Notes: a model not told the origin generated them from the letters alone. DNA of 64,000 nucleotides from Desulfovibrio desulfuricans (GCA_015062205.1 SUVB01000027.1:62001-126000); one strand, 5' to 3'; shown: positions 7,605 to 16,811, counted from the first letter of the stretch. Translations and numbers: made by a program.

Positions 7605-8711
7605 ATGGATCTGAAGTTGCCCCGCATCCTGTATCTGCTGGGCGCGCTGGCGTGGCTGCTGCTGCTCTGGCGCAACCCCACGACCATCTTTATGGCCGCC
7701 TGCCTGTCGTGCCTCTCGCTCCCCATGTTCCGACGCTTCCAGCGTCGCGGTCAGCTCCTGCGCAAACGCTTCGAGCAGGCCGCGCCCCCGCCGCGCGGGC
7801 TCGCCATCCGGCTGGCGCTGTGCCGCCGGCTGCCCTTGGCATGCTACATCGGCGTCCTGCTCGCCTGCCTGCTCATACCCGTGGCCACGCTGGCCCTGCT
7901 GGTCTCGCCCCAGGCGACGGCGGGTTTTGCCCGTCTGCGGGAACTGCAGGACAACAATTTCCAGCTGCCCCCGGAATGGGTGGCCAATGTGCAGCAATGG
8001 CGGCAAAATTTGGCGGATTACCCGCGCATCGAAAAGATGCTCAACGAATTTCTGCAAAATCTGGGCACGTTTTTTGACGACGCCATGAATCTGCTGTTCA
8101 CCAGGGGAGTGGAATTTCTCGGCGGCACCATGACCGTACTCTGGACGAGCTTTCTCTTCATCACGCTGACCGTGCTCTTCACTGTCTACGCCCGCCAGAT
8201 CCGCAAAATCGCGGGCAGGACGCTCCACCTCCCGCAGGATATGCTCGGCCGCTTCACGCTGGCCATTCATCGCGCCCTGCGCGGCATCCTGCTGGGGGTG
8301 GTGCTGGTGGCCTTCGTGCAGGGCGTGCTGTGCGGCTTCGCCTTTGCGGTGGCGGGCGTGCGCCAGCCCGCCTTCTGGGGGCTGCTGGCCACGCTGGTGG
8401 CCCCCATCCCCACCGTGGGCACGGCCCTCGTGTGGGGGCCGCTGTGCCTCTCGCTCTGGTTCACCGGCAATACCGTGGCCGCCGTGGGACTGGCGCTGTG
8501 GTGCGCCCTCGTGGTGGCCGGCGTGGACAGCGTGCTGCGTCCCCTGTTCCTGCGGCAGGGCATCAAGGCGCCTTTCTTCGTGCTGATCATCGCCATTCTC
8601 TGCGGCGTGGCCAACTTCGGGCCGGAAGGCCTCATCGTGGGCCCGGTGCTGCTGGCCTTCGCCCTTCAAGCCATGGAAGAGGGACACCGGTATTACAGGC
8701 ATGGCAGGTAA
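7605..8711 (+). CDS. AI-2E family (PerM/YdiK-like) membrane transporter
   Basis: A 368-residue protein. Two hydrophobic segments near residues 8-40 are followed by another pair near 80-105, a soluble stretch with ELQDNNFQLPPEW, then a C-terminal group of five helices. The family pattern near residue 265 onwards reads GLLATLVAPIPTVGTALVWGP, and the end is FGPEGLIVGPVLLAF, typical of the AI-2E transporter family. Substrates vary in this family (autoinducer-2, Na+/H+ exchange) and cannot be deduced here. ATG 7605 follows AAGGGTG. The 3' end overlaps the carboxypeptidase gene by 11 nt. Confidence 0.82.
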   Translation: MDLKLPRILYLLGALAWLLLLWRNPTTIFMAACLSCLSLPMFRRFQRRGQLLRKRFEQAAPPPRGLAIRLALCRRLPLACYIGVLLACLLIPVATLALLVSPQATAGFARLRELQDNNFQLPPEWVANVQQWRQNLADYPRIEKMLNEFLQNLGTFFDDAMNLLFTRGVEFLGGTMTVLWTSFLFITLTVLFTVYARQIRKIAGRTLHLPQDMLGRFTLAIHRALRGILLGVVLVAFVQGVLCGFAFAVAGVRQPAFWGLLATLVAPIPTVGTALVWGPLCLSLWFTGNTVAAVGLALWCALVVAGVDSVLRPLFLRQGIKAPFFVLIIAILCGVANFGPEGLIVGPVLLAFALQAMEEGHRYYRHGR

Positions 8712-9705
8712 CAATCCCGCCCCCCGACTCCCGGCCGCCCTGTGCGGCCTCGTCCTGCTGCTGGCCTCGCTGCTGCTCTGTGCGCCCGTCGCCCAGGCCG
8801 CCAGGGGCGTGCGCGCCGCCATTCTCATCAACATGGACACGGGCCGGGTGTTGTTTGAAAAAAGGGCGGACACGCCTATCCCCCCAGCATCCCTGACCAA
8901 AATCATGTCCATGTTCCTGACGCTGGACGCCGTCAGCGCCAAGCGGCTCAGGCTGACGGAAAAAATCCGCATTCCCGCCGCAGCGGCCGCCGTGGGCGGC
9001 TCTTCCATGCATCTGCGCGCCGGGGAGCGCGTCACCGTGCGGGCACTGCTTGCCGGCGCGGCCGTGGCCTCGGGCAATGACGCCATCACCGCCCTGGCCC
9101 TGCGCGTGGGCGGCAGCCAGCGGCGTTTCGTGCGGATCATGAACAGAAAGGCCCGCGCCCTGGGCTTGCGCAATACGACATTCAAGAATCCTTCCGGTCT
9201 CCCCGCCGCCGGGCAGCATTCCACCCCGCGCGACATGGCCGCGCTGGCCCGCGCCTACCTGAAGGCCCATCCCGAAGCCCTGCCTTTCCACAACACCCAC
9301 GCCATCAGCCACAGACGCCGCTTCCTGCCCAACACCAACACCCTGCTGGGCGTGACTCCCGGCGTCAACGGCCTCAAAACCGGCTGGACTGTGGCTTCGG
9401 GCTACAACATCATCGTTACCGCCGCGCGCGGCAAGACGCGCCTGCTGGCCGTGGTCATGGGCGGCTCCAGCCGCAGTGCAAGGGACGCCACGGCCGCCGC
9501 CCTGCTTGAAGCCGGGTTCCGCCACGGCAACAACAGCAAGCAAATTTACGCCGCCATGGGCCAGCGGTATTCACCGCCTCGGCAGAGTCTGGGCGTGCAG
9601 CCCGCAAGCCCGCAGGCCCAGGGCGCCCCAAACCCGCCACCGCAACGCAAGGCCGCACCCCGCAGCCAACGCAACGCAAAGCCTGCGCCATCCAAAAAAC
9701 GCTGA
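8701..9705 (+). CDS. D-alanyl-D-alanine carboxypeptidase (PBP5/6 class)
   Basis: A 334-residue secreted protein. A Sec signal peptide covers residues 1-33 (cleavage after APVAQA). The penicillin-binding triad is complete: PASLTKIM (SxxK), ASGND (SxN) and GLKTGWT (KTG). It trims the terminal D-Ala of peptidoglycan stem peptides in the periplasm. The usual C-terminal PBP5 beta domain and amphipathic anchor are replaced by a Pro/Gln/Arg-rich basic tail of about 50 residues, so membrane attachment may differ. The start overlaps the upstream permease gene. Confidence 0.9.
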   Translation: MAGNNPAPRLPAALCGLVLLLASLLLCAPVAQAARGVRAAILINMDTGRVLFEKRADTPIPPASLTKIMSMFLTLDAVSAKRLRLTEKIRIPAAAAAVGGSSMHLRAGERVTVRALLAGAAVASGNDAITALALRVGGSQRRFVRIMNRKARALGLRNTTFKNPSGLPAAGQHSTPRDMAALARAYLKAHPEALPFHNTHAISHRRRFLPNTNTLLGVTPGVNGLKTGWTVASGYNIIVTAARGKTRLLAVVMGGSSRSARDATAAALLEAGFRHGNNSKQIYAAMGQRYSPPRQSLGVQPASPQAQGAPNPPPQRKAAPRSQRNAKPAPSKKR

Positions 9706-9720
9706 GGCTGTCTTCCCCCT

Positions 9721-9760
9721 GCAGGCAAAACAGCCCGCATCGGCGGGCTGTTTTGCCTGC
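9721..9760. terminator. Bidirectional terminator, 18-bp perfect stem
   Basis: GCAGGCAAAACAGCCCGC (9721-9738), loop ATCG, and the exact complement GCGGGCTGTTTTGCCTGC. The A4/T4 parts of the stem give a U-run in both directions. It sits between the convergent carboxypeptidase and sulfhydrylase genes and can serve both. Confidence 0.85.
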
Positions 9761-9780
9761 GCCGTCGGGACGGTGTGGCC

Positions 9781-11046
9781 TCAGGCCTGGGCCAGCGCCT
9801 GCCCCAGATCCTCAAGGATGTCGTCTACATGTTCCACGCCCACGGAAAGGCGCACCATGCCGGGGCTGATGCCTGCCTCGCGCAGCTGCGCATCCGTGAG
9901 CTGCCTGTGGGTGGAACTGGCCGGATGCAGCACGCAGGTGCGGATGTCGGCCACATGCACCTGCAGGGAAATCATCTTCAGCGCGTCGATGAAGCGCGCG
10001 CCCGCATCCCGCCCGCCGCGCAGGCTGAAGGAAATGACGCCGCTGCACCCGTCAGGCAGGTATCTGTCGGCCAGGGCCTTCTGCGGATGCCCCGGCAGGC
10101 GCGGATAGTTGACCGACTCCACGGCGGGATGCCGTTCCAGCCACGCGGCCACGATCTCGGCGTTGCGGCAGTGGCGCTCCATACGCAGGGGCAGGGTTTC
10201 CAGCCCCTGATTGATGTAGAACGCCCCCTGCGGGCTCTGGCAGCAGCCCATGTCGCGCATGAACTGCGCCCTGGCCTTGACGATGTAGGCCGCCTTGCCG
10301 AAGGCCTGCGTATAGACAAGCCCGTGATAGGAGGGGTCCGGTTCGGTGAGTTCCGGGAAGTTCCCCGCCGTCCAGTCAAAATTGCCGCTGTCCACGATGA
10401 CGCCGCCCATCTGCAGGGCGTGGCCGTCCATGTACTTGGTGGTGGAATGCACCACGATGTCCGCGCCGAACGCGAAGGGACGACAGAGCACGGGCGTGGC
10501 GAAGGTATTGTCCACAATCAGGGGCACATGATGCCTGTGCGCCAGCCGGGCGAAACGCCCGATATCCAGCACGTCCATGGAAGGATTGGAGAGCGTTTCG
10601 CCGAACACGGCGCGCGTGTCGGGCCGGAAGGCCTTTTCCAGCTCGCTGTCCGGCGCGGACTGATCCACAAAGGTGACCTCGACGCCCAGCTTCTTCAGCG
10701 TGACGGCGAACAGATTGAACGTGCCGCCGTAAATGCTTGCCGCGCTCACAATGTGGTCGCCGCTGCCGGCCACGTTGAGCACCGCAAGCATGCTTGCCGC
10801 CTGACCGGACGACGTGCACAGCGCGCCCACGCCGCCTTCCAGGGCGGCGATCTTTTTCTCCACGGCGTCCACCGTGGGATTGCCCAACCGGGTGTAGAAA
10901 AAGCCCGCCTCCGCCAGATCGAACAGTTTGGCCACTTCGGCGGTGGTGGCGTACTTGAAGGTGGTGCTCTGCGCGATGGGCACGACGCGGGGTTCGCCGT
11001 TGCCGGGCTCATACCCCGCATGCAGACACAGGGATTCCGTTTTCAT
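9781..11046 (-). CDS. metY: O-acetylhomoserine sulfhydrylase (PLP-dependent)
   Basis: A 421-residue protein of the Cys/Met metabolism PLP family: YTRLGNPTVDAVEKKIAALE near residue 45, ETLSNPSMDVLDI near 150, the PLP lysine in VVHSTTKYMDGH near 205, and the C-terminal SVGVEHVDDILEDL. It makes homocysteine from O-acetylhomoserine and sulfide, which suits a sulfide-producing organism. The length and ETLSNP segment favour the sulfhydrylase over cystathionine gamma-synthase. ATG 11046 has GAGG upstream; the ORF track start at 11154 adds an unsupported extension. The gene diverges from the hydrogenase operon. Confidence 0.88.
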   Translation of the reverse strand: MKTESLCLHAGYEPGNGEPRVVPIAQSTTFKYATTAEVAKLFDLAEAGFFYTRLGNPTVDAVEKKIAALEGGVGALCTSSGQAASMLAVLNVAGSGDHIVSAASIYGGTFNLFAVTLKKLGVEVTFVDQSAPDSELEKAFRPDTRAVFGETLSNPSMDVLDIGRFARLAHRHHVPLIVDNTFATPVLCRPFAFGADIVVHSTTKYMDGHALQMGGVIVDSGNFDWTAGNFPELTEPDPSYHGLVYTQAFGKAAYIVKARAQFMRDMGCCQSPQGAFYINQGLETLPLRMERHCRNAEIVAAWLERHPAVESVNYPRLPGHPQKALADRYLPDGCSGVISFSLRGGRDAGARFIDALKMISLQVHVADIRTCVLHPASSTHRQLTDAQLREAGISPGMVRLSVGVEHVDDILEDLGQALAQA

Positions 11047-11175
11047 GCCGTCCTCGAATGTAGATGGTGACTTCTCCGCAAGAGCGGGAAGTCCAGACGT
11101 TAGCCCAAGCCCTGCCGCGAGGCAACCGCGCGCGACGCCGACGGCCGGAGTCAATGGCGAAATAGCGCCGCCGTA

Positions 11176-11204
11176 TTGACCGGTTGTGAAGAAAAGGATA
11201 CACT
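11176..11204 (+). promoter_or_regulatory. Sigma70-type promoter for hynBA
   Basis: TTGACC (11176-11181), a 17-bp spacer and TACACT (11199-11204). The predicted transcript carries a leader of about 225 nt before hynB. Most of that leader (11215-11420) has no gene; I see no clear riboswitch in it. Confidence 0.68.
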
Positions 11205-11436
11205 TTCAAGAGACAGGAGAGCGGCTTGCGCCGTCAACTTGTCAAGAAGTTGCGTGCGATACGTCGGCAAAGAACGCCCCCGGTTCCGGTCGGGGCGTCG
11301 CGTCCCGGGCGCTTTCCCGTGCGGCGGCGTCACCGGCATGTCGCGCCGCCCGTTCACGCGGTGTCCGGTATCGCGCCGCAAACTGGGTTCCGCAGGAACC
11401 GCAAAGCCTTTCACTTACTTTTGCCAGGAGGCTAGT

Positions 11437-12384
11437 ATGCGTATTGCCGTAGGTCTGGGCAAAAAAGGCGGAGAAGAGCGTTTGGAGCGCCAGGGCATCA
11501 GCCGCCGCGACTTCATGAAATTCTGCACGGCGGTGGCGGTGACGATGGGCATGGGCCCCTCCTTCGCCTCCGAAGTGGCGGCGGCCCTCACGGGACGCCG
11601 GGCCTCCGTAGTGTATCTGCACGCGGCGGAGTGCACGGGCTGTTCCGAGGCGCTGCTGCGCACCTACAAACCCTTCCTCGACGCCCTCATCCTTGACACC
11701 ATCTCGCTTGACTACCATGAAACCATCATGGCCGCCGCCGGCGAGGCCGCCGAGGACGCCCTGCACACCGCCGTGGCCAACCCCAACGGCTTTGTCTGTC
11801 TGGTGGAAGGGGCCATCCCCACGGCCATGAACAATCAGTACGGCTACATCGGCGGGCACACGATGTACGACATCTGTAAGAACATCCTGCCCAAGGCCAA
11901 GGCCGTGGTGAACATCGGCACCTGCGCCTGTTACGGCGGCGTGCAGGCCGCCGCCCCCAACCCCACCGGCGCCAAGGGCGTCAATGAGTGCTTCGCCTCC
12001 CTCGGCGTCAAGGGCATCAACATCCCCGGCTGTCCCCCCAATCCCCTCAATATGGTCGGCGCGCTGGTGGCCTTTCTGCAGGGCAAGAAGATCGAGCTCG
12101 ACGAACTGGGCCGCCCGCTCATGTTCTTCGGCAAAAGCGTCCATGACCTCTGCGAGCGCCGCAAGCACTTCGACGCCGGTGAATTCGCGCCCTCCTTCAA
12201 CTCCGAAGAGGCGCGCAAGGGCTGGTGTCTGTACGAACTGGGCTGCAAGGGACCGCAGACCTACAACAACTGTCCCAAGGTTCTTTTCAACGAAACCAGC
12301 TGGCCCGTGGCGGCCGGGCATCCCTGCATCGGCTGCAGCGAACCCGGTTTCTGGGACGATATGACGCCGTTCTACCAGAACTAG
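11437..12384 (+). CDS. hynB: Periplasmic [NiFe] hydrogenase small subunit
   Basis: A 315-residue electron-transfer subunit. A twin-arginine signal SRRDFMKFC near residue 22 sends the folded heterodimer to the periplasm. Cluster ligands are visible: [14 protein letters not shown] (proximal 4Fe-4S), [28 protein letters not shown], then [16 protein letters not shown] and [13 protein letters not shown] for the medial and distal clusters. It has no C-terminal membrane anchor, so it is a soluble periplasmic enzyme that would pass electrons to cytochrome c3. ATG 11437 follows CAGGAGG. It is 10 bp ahead of hynA. Confidence 0.96.
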   Translation: MRIAVGLGKKGGEERLERQGISRRDFMKFCTAVAVTMGMGPSFASEVAAALTGRRASVVYLHAAECTGCSEALLRTYKPFLDALILDTISLDYHETIMAAAGEAAEDALHTAVANPNGFVCLVEGAIPTAMNNQYGYIGGHTMYDICKNILPKAKAVVNIGTCACYGGVQAAAPNPTGAKGVNECFASLGVKGINIPGCPPNPLNMVGALVAFLQGKKIELDELGRPLMFFGKSVHDLCERRKHFDAGEFAPSFNSEEARKGWCLYELGCKGPQTYNNCPKVLFNETSWPVAAGHPCIGCSEPGFWDDMTPFYQN

Positions 12385-12394
12385 GGGGAAAATC

Positions 12395-14074
12395 ATGAGC
12401 CAAGTCAAACAAACGCCCCAGAGCAACTACACCGGGCCCATTGTCGTTGACCCGCTGACCCGCATTGAGGGCCATCTGCGCATTGAAGTGGAAGTGGAAG
12501 GCGGCAAGATCAAGGACGCCCGCAGCTGCGGCACCCTCTTTCGCGGCCTCGAAATCATCCTCAAGGGCCGCGACCCGCGCGACGCCCAGCACTTCACCCA
12601 ACGCACCTGCGGCGTCTGTACCTACACGCACGCCCTGGCCTCCACCCGCGCGCTGGAAGATGCCATCAACAAGCCCATTCCGGCCAACGCCACCCATATC
12701 CGCAACCTGGTCATGGCCATGCTCTTCATGCATGACCACATGGTGCATTTCTACCATCTGCACGCCCTCGACTTTGTGGATGTGACCAGCGCCCTGCAGG
12801 CCGATCCGGCCAAGGCGGCCAAACTGGCCCAGTCCATTTCGCCCCGCCCGGCCAAAGCCGAAGACTTCAAGGCCGTGCAGGACAAACTGAAAGCCTTTGT
12901 GGAAAGCGGCCAGCTCGGCCCCTTCACCAATGCCTACTTCCTGGGCGGGCACCCCAGCTACTACCTGGAGCCCGAGGCCAATCTCGTGGCCACGGCCCAC
13001 TATCTGGAAGCCCTGCGCGCCCAGGTGGACGCGGCCAGGGGCATGGCCGTGTTCGGCGGCAAGAACCCGCACCCGCAGTTCTTTGTGGCGGGCGGCGTGA
13101 CCTGTTACGACGCCCTCACGCCCGAACGCATCCGCCAGTACCGCGAGCTGTACACGAAAACCCGCAAATTCATCGAAGAGGTCTACATCCCCGATCTGCT
13201 GCTGGTTGCCGGCCAGTACAAGGACTGGGCCACCATCGGCGGCACGCGCAACTTCATGGCCTTCGGCGAGTTTCCCGCTCCCGGCGGCGAGCGCGACCTC
13301 AACACGCGCTGGTACAAGCCCGGCGTCATCCTTGACCGCAAGCTCAGCAACGTGCTGCCGATGGATCCTTCCAAAATCGCCGAGCATGTGCGCCACAGCT
13401 GGTACGAAGGAGCCGAGGCCCGCGCCCCCTATGAAGGCGAGACCAAACCCGCCTTCACCAAGATGGGCGATACGGACAAGTACTCCTGGCTCAAGGCCCC
13501 GCGCTATGACGGCATCTCCGTGGAAACCGGCCCGCTGGCCCAGATGCTGGTGGCCTACGCCCAGAACCACAAGGCCGTCAAACCCGCGGTGGACATGGTG
13601 CTGCAGAAGCTCGGCGTGGGCCCGGAAGCGCTCTTCTCCACCCTTGGCCGCACTGCCGCGCGCGGCATCCAGACTCTGGTCATCGCCCAGCAGACGGAAA
13701 AATGGCTTGAGGCTTTTGAGGACAACATCAAGAAAGACAAGCAGATTGTTGAAGACTACGCCGTGCCGCAAGAGGCCCGGGGCGTCGGCTTCCTTGATGC
13801 GCCCCGCGGCGGCCTCTCGCACTGGCTGCGTATCGAAAACGGCAAGATCGGCAACTTCCAGCTGGTCGTGCCCACCACCTGGAACCTTGGCCCCCGCGAC
13901 GCCAAGGGCATTCTTGGCCCGGCGGAAGAGGCCCTCATCGGCACGCCTGTGGCCGATCCCAAGCGCCCGGTGGAGATCTTGCGCACCATCCACTCCTTTG
14001 ACCCCTGCATCGCCTGCGCGGTGCATGTGATCGACGGGCAGACCAACGAAGTGCACAAGTTCAAGGTGCTGTAG
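12395..14074 (+). CDS. hynA: Periplasmic [NiFe] hydrogenase large subunit
   Basis: A 559-residue catalytic subunit. Nickel ligands are in RTCGVCTYTHALAS near residue 70 (CxxC) and HSFDPCIACAVHVI near the C-terminus (DPCxxC). The C-terminal motif has cysteine, not selenocysteine, so this is a NiFe rather than NiFeSe enzyme. A 15-residue tail after the final His (VIDGQTNEVHKFKVL) is the peptide normally removed by an endopeptidase during maturation. No protease gene follows; hypA and hypB are at 43-44 kb. It oxidises or forms H2 in the periplasm. The start follows AGGGGGA. Confidence 0.96.
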   Translation: MSQVKQTPQSNYTGPIVVDPLTRIEGHLRIEVEVEGGKIKDARSCGTLFRGLEIILKGRDPRDAQHFTQRTCGVCTYTHALASTRALEDAINKPIPANATHIRNLVMAMLFMHDHMVHFYHLHALDFVDVTSALQADPAKAAKLAQSISPRPAKAEDFKAVQDKLKAFVESGQLGPFTNAYFLGGHPSYYLEPEANLVATAHYLEALRAQVDAARGMAVFGGKNPHPQFFVAGGVTCYDALTPERIRQYRELYTKTRKFIEEVYIPDLLLVAGQYKDWATIGGTRNFMAFGEFPAPGGERDLNTRWYKPGVILDRKLSNVLPMDPSKIAEHVRHSWYEGAEARAPYEGETKPAFTKMGDTDKYSWLKAPRYDGISVETGPLAQMLVAYAQNHKAVKPAVDMVLQKLGVGPEALFSTLGRTAARGIQTLVIAQQTEKWLEAFEDNIKKDKQIVEDYAVPQEARGVGFLDAPRGGLSHWLRIENGKIGNFQLVVPTTWNLGPRDAKGILGPAEEALIGTPVADPKRPVEILRTIHSFDPCIACAVHVIDGQTNEVHKFKVL

Positions 14075-14103
14075 GCCACGCGCACGCGCGTTGCACTGTA
14101 ACG

Positions 14104-14129
14104 GGGCGGGGTTTTCCCCGCCCTTTTTT
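14104..14129 (+). terminator. Intrinsic terminator after hynA
   Basis: GGGCGGGG-TTTT-CCCCGCCC followed by six T residues, 30 nt after the hynA stop. Confidence 0.9.
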
Positions 14130-14394
14130 GTGCGCCTTGCCGGGGCGACGACGGCCCGCAGGCCCGGGCCGAACACGCATGCTGCGGCCCCTCATGTCGG
14201 GGAACAAGCCCCAAAGGGCATGCGGCGCTTTTGCCCCGGCACAGGGCAGAAAGCCGCCCTGCCCACGGCATGTCGCCGGCTGCCGAAAACCCTGTGCGAA
14301 CGCCGCGCAGCGGGATGAAGTTCTCCCCGTCCCACGGCAACAGCCGAAAGCTCCATACGCCGCGCGGGATACCCTTGCATGACCGCTGTAAAAC
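14130..14394. other. Gene-free stretch between hynA terminator and tRNA promoter
   Basis: No ORF here has a convincing start, Shine-Dalgarno or family resemblance. A hydrogenase maturation protease, often placed after hynA, is not present. I see no repeat or RNA structure to report. Confidence 0.5.
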
Positions 14395-14423
14395 TTGACG
14401 CCCGAAGTCCTATACGCTACAAC
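14395..14423 (+). promoter_or_regulatory. Sigma70-type promoter for tRNA-Leu
   Basis: TTGACG (14395-14400), a 17-bp spacer and TACAAC (14418-14423), placed 47 bp before the mature tRNA 5' end. Confidence 0.55.
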
Positions 14424-14469
14424 CGTTGCGCTGCCGGCATGCTGTCACGTCATGCTGCGCAGCCATCCT

Positions 14470-14556
14470 GCCGGGATGGTGGAATTGGTAGACGCAGCGG
14501 ACTCAAAATCCGCCGGTGGCAACACCTTGCGAGTTCAAGTCTCGCTCCCGGTACCA
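14470..14556 (+). tRNA. tRNA-Leu (anticodon CAA)
   Basis: An 87-nt class II tRNA with encoded CCA. Acceptor GCCGGGA pairs with TCCCGGT (last pair G-U). The D arm is GGTGGAATTGGTAGACGC, the anticodon stem GCGGA/TCCGC encloses CTCAAAA, giving anticodon CAA. The long variable arm CGGTGGCAACACCTTG is typical of tRNA-Leu. The T arm is CGAGTTCAAGTCTCG. It reads UUG codons. Confidence 0.97.
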
Positions 14557-14567
14557 AGAAAAATCAA

Positions 14568-14597
14568 GGGGTTGGGCGCGATGCCCAGCCCCTTTTT
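14568..14597 (+). terminator. Intrinsic terminator after tRNA-Leu
   Basis: GGGGTTGGGC-GCGAT-GCCCAGCCCC (one G-U pair) followed by five T residues, starting 11 nt after the CCA end. Confidence 0.88.
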
Positions 14598-14713
14598 CAG
14601 TCAAAAGCGTATCACCTTTGTATCACCATTTTTCATCGTCGGTGATTCCCGGCATGAGGGCGGCGGCCCGCGCCTGCGCCGTACTCGGACGCGCCGCAGA
14701 GCGGCCCGGGCCG

Positions 14714-15136
14714 TTACGGCAGTTCCGCCCCCTCAACGGAAAAATCGAAGCGCCCTCCCTCTCTGCCGCCGACCGCGTAGCGCAAACGTTCGCGGACGGA
14801 ATTGTCCGCATTGAAGGTGAGCACCACGGGATGACGGTTATACAGGTCTTCCGGGCCGTTCACGAATTCGTAGGCGCTGATGATGACCTCATCGCCCTTT
14901 TCGCACAGGCGGGCGGCCGCGCCGTTGAGGATGCAGCAACGCGATCCGGATTCGCCGTAGATCACATAGGTGGAAAAGCGCTGCCCGTTGTTCTTGTTCC
15001 AGATATACACAAATTCCAGAGGATAGATGCCTGCCTCGCGGCATTGTTCCGGATCGAGCGTCACGGACCCGTGATATTCGAGATCGCAGCCGGTAACGCG
15101 TATGCAGTGCAGTTTGGCCCGCAGGATGTGCAGCAT
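14714..15136 (-). CDS. panD: Aspartate 1-decarboxylase proenzyme PanD
   Basis: A 140-residue pyruvoyl enzyme that makes beta-alanine for pantothenate and CoA. The self-cleavage site is in [10 protein letters not shown] (Gly-Ser near residues 23-24), and [15 protein letters not shown] and [16 protein letters not shown] are the family active-site and core segments. Length is slightly above the usual 115-130 because of a longer C-terminus. ATG 15136 follows GGAGAG. The gene upstream on the same strand ends 78 bp away with a terminator between, so panD is probably transcribed on its own. Confidence 0.93.
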   Translation of the reverse strand: MLHILRAKLHCIRVTGCDLEYHGSVTLDPEQCREAGIYPLEFVYIWNKNNGQRFSTYVIYGESGSRCCILNGAAARLCEKGDEVIISAYEFVNGPEDLYNRHPVVLTFNADNSVRERLRYAVGGREGGRFDFSVEGAELP

Positions 15137-15165
15137 GTTCTCTCCGGTGGTTATGCGCAGGGCGT

Positions 15166-15187
15166 AAAAAAGGCCGCTTTCGCGGCC
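15166..15187 (-). terminator. Intrinsic terminator with GAAA tetraloop
   Basis: On the minus strand GGCCGC-GAAA-GCGGCC is followed by six T residues. It ends the transcript of the unknown gene at 15215-15637 just before panD. Confidence 0.85.
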
Positions 15188-15214
15188 CGAACGTACGAAC
15201 TCCGCAGAAAAAAA

Positions 15215-15637
15215 TCAATACGCCTTGATGTAATCATCCAGGTTTTCGGCAGAGCAGTTGCGGCTGACCCAGAAGGCCGAGGCCCAGACCATCAGGGCGG
15301 TGGCCTGCGTGTCGTCCAGTGTCTTTATCTTGGATTCCAGGCTCGACTTGCTGGCCCCGTGGCGCAAATGCACGCCGTTGACCTCGCAGGCGTCCGTCAC
15401 GCACAGCAGGAGGTAGGAGAGGCGCGTGTGATCCGGCATGAGCTTCATATCCTTGTGGGCTTCCACAATGGTCTTCAGCTCGGCTGCAGTGAACGCCTGC
15501 TTGATGCCCGTAATGGCCCGGAAAAACGTATCCACGGCCCAGGGCAGAATAAACTCCGCCCCGGCGCTTTTGGTGCGGAAATAGTCCTTGAGCCAGCGTT
15601 CCTGATCTTCATTGATGCGTGCTGCAACCTGCGGCAT
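15215..15637 (-). CDS. Protein of unknown function, 140 residues
   Basis: I do not recognise this protein. It is a soluble, mixed-charge, probably alpha-helical sequence (RINEDQERWLKDYFRTK at the start; KSSLESKIKTLDDTQATALMVWASAFW later) with no signal peptide or metal motif. ATG 15637 has GGGGG five bases upstream, and a clean intrinsic terminator follows, so it is very likely expressed. It sits in a lineage-variable-looking spot between tRNA-Leu/panD and dapB. Confidence 0.7.
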   Translation of the reverse strand: MPQVAARINEDQERWLKDYFRTKSAGAEFILPWAVDTFFRAITGIKQAFTAAELKTIVEAHKDMKLMPDHTRLSYLLLCVTDACEVNGVHLRHGASKSSLESKIKTLDDTQATALMVWASAFWVSRNCSAENLDDYIKAY

Positions 15638-16031
15638 GGTGCCCCCGATACGACATAGATCCGGCAGTGACGCTGCCGGGCATCATGTTCATCCAGTATT
15701 TCCTTTTTGCGCTACACTACCTCGCAGCGAAATTCAAGATAAAATCTAGACTTTTTGCCGAAACCAGTACATTTCTCCTGAAGTTTCCTCCCGAGAGACG
15801 CCGCGCCCGCCGCAGGAAGCGCATGCCGCAGGCGGGAACCGACTGAGCGGCAGGCGCGGCAGGAGATATCCGTGCCGCGCGCCGGGCAATGTGCCCGGCG
15901 TGTGCAGAATACGCGCAACGGCCCGGGCCTGTTCCGCCCGCTCCGTCGCGCGGCCCGCGGTGCGGCGGCTCCCGCGCAACGCTCTGCCGGGAACGCGTGC
16001 CGGCGGAACACCCCGTCCCGCGAGCCGCCGT
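15638..16031. other. Gene-free stretch with two hairpins
   Basis: Two inverted repeats are visible: CCGGCAG-TGACG-CTGCCGG (15661-15679), just upstream of the unknown gene's start, and CGCCGGGCA-ATG-TGCCCGGCG (15880-15900), downstream of dapB on its strand and possibly its terminator, though no T-run follows. The part at 15690-15780 is AT-rich and may hold the promoter of the unknown gene. ORFs listed here are shadows. Confidence 0.5.
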
Positions 16032-16811
16032 CTAGCCCAGCATGTCGGCCATGCCGTACAGCCGCCCCGGCTTCTGCCCGGCCATCCAGGCGGCGGCCCG
16101 CAGGGCTCCGCGCGCAAAATTCTCGCGCGAGTGCGCATGGTGGGCCACTTCAATGCGCTCGCCCGGTCCCATGAAGTACACGGTGTGCACGCCCACCACA
16201 TCCCCGCCGCGCACGGCCTGGATGCCGATCTGCCCGTGAGGCCGTTCCCCGATGATGCCGTCGCGGGCGGAACAGCGCACATCGCCGAGCTTCTGCCCGC
16301 GCGCGCCGGCAAGGCACTCGCCGATGGTCAGTGCCGTGCCGCTGGGGCTGTCCTTCTTGCGGTTGTGGTGCATCTCCACCATTTCAATATCGTAGTCTTC
16401 GCCCAGGGCGCGGGTCAGCTCCGGCAGAATCTTCAGCAGCACATTGACGCCCACGCTCATATTGGAAGACCAGAAGATGGGCGTCTTGCGCGCCAGATCC
16501 CGCAGTTCGTCTTTCTGCGCCTCGTCAAGGCCCGTCGTGCCGATGACCAGCGCATTGCCGCACTGCGCCGCCGTGCGGGCCGAGTGCAGGCTCACCGCCG
16601 GGGCCGTGAAGTCGATGACCACCGCACCGGGAACCCGGGGCAGCAGGTCGGCGATATCCGCCGCCACGGGGCATGCCGCGCCCAGCGCGCCCACGCGCTC
16701 CCTGCTGTCCACCATGCCCGCCACCTCGAATTCCGCAGATTCCGCCGCCAGACGGCAGATGACGCCGCCCATGCGTCCGGCGGCCCCGACCATGACAATC
16801 TTTGTGCTCAT
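16032..16811 (-). CDS. dapB: 4-hydroxy-tetrahydrodipicolinate reductase DapB
   Basis: A 259-residue enzyme of lysine and meso-diaminopimelate synthesis. The nucleotide-binding IVMVGAAGRMGGVICRL at residues 5-21, VVIDFTAPAVSLH near 63, SSNMSVGVNVLLKI near 113, EMVEMHHNRKKDSPSGTAL near 142 and the HHAHSREN-type segment near 224 cover the full family pattern, including catalytic His/Lys of HHxxKxDxPSGTA. It is the last gene of a probable uvrB-ligA-dapB operon (25 bp after ligA). Confidence 0.96.
   Translation of the reverse strand: MSTKIVMVGAAGRMGGVICRLAAESAEFEVAGMVDSRERVGALGAACPVAADIADLLPRVPGAVVIDFTAPAVSLHSARTAAQCGNALVIGTTGLDEAQKDELRDLARKTPIFWSSNMSVGVNVLLKILPELTRALGEDYDIEMVEMHHNRKKDSPSGTALTIGECLAGARGQKLGDVRCSARDGIIGERPHGQIGIQAVRGGDVVGVHTVYFMGPGERIEVAHHAHSRENFARGALRAAAWMAGQKPGRLYGMADMLG

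Noticed and set aside
11047-11175. SAM or SAH riboswitch upstream of the sulfhydrylase gene
   Set aside because: The leader shows no SAM-I kink-turn, SAM-II pseudoknot or SAH core pattern that I can see, and no terminator before the start codon.
12395-14074. Possible NiFeSe hydrogenase, given the selenium genes
   Set aside because: The C-terminal active-site motif is DPCIAC with TGC codons, not UGA, and the frame ends normally at TAG 14072-14074.
14557-14713. Phage or island attachment site at the 3' end of tRNA-Leu
   Set aside because: No repeat of the tRNA end, no integrase and no mobile gene follows; only a short TATCACC direct repeat is present.
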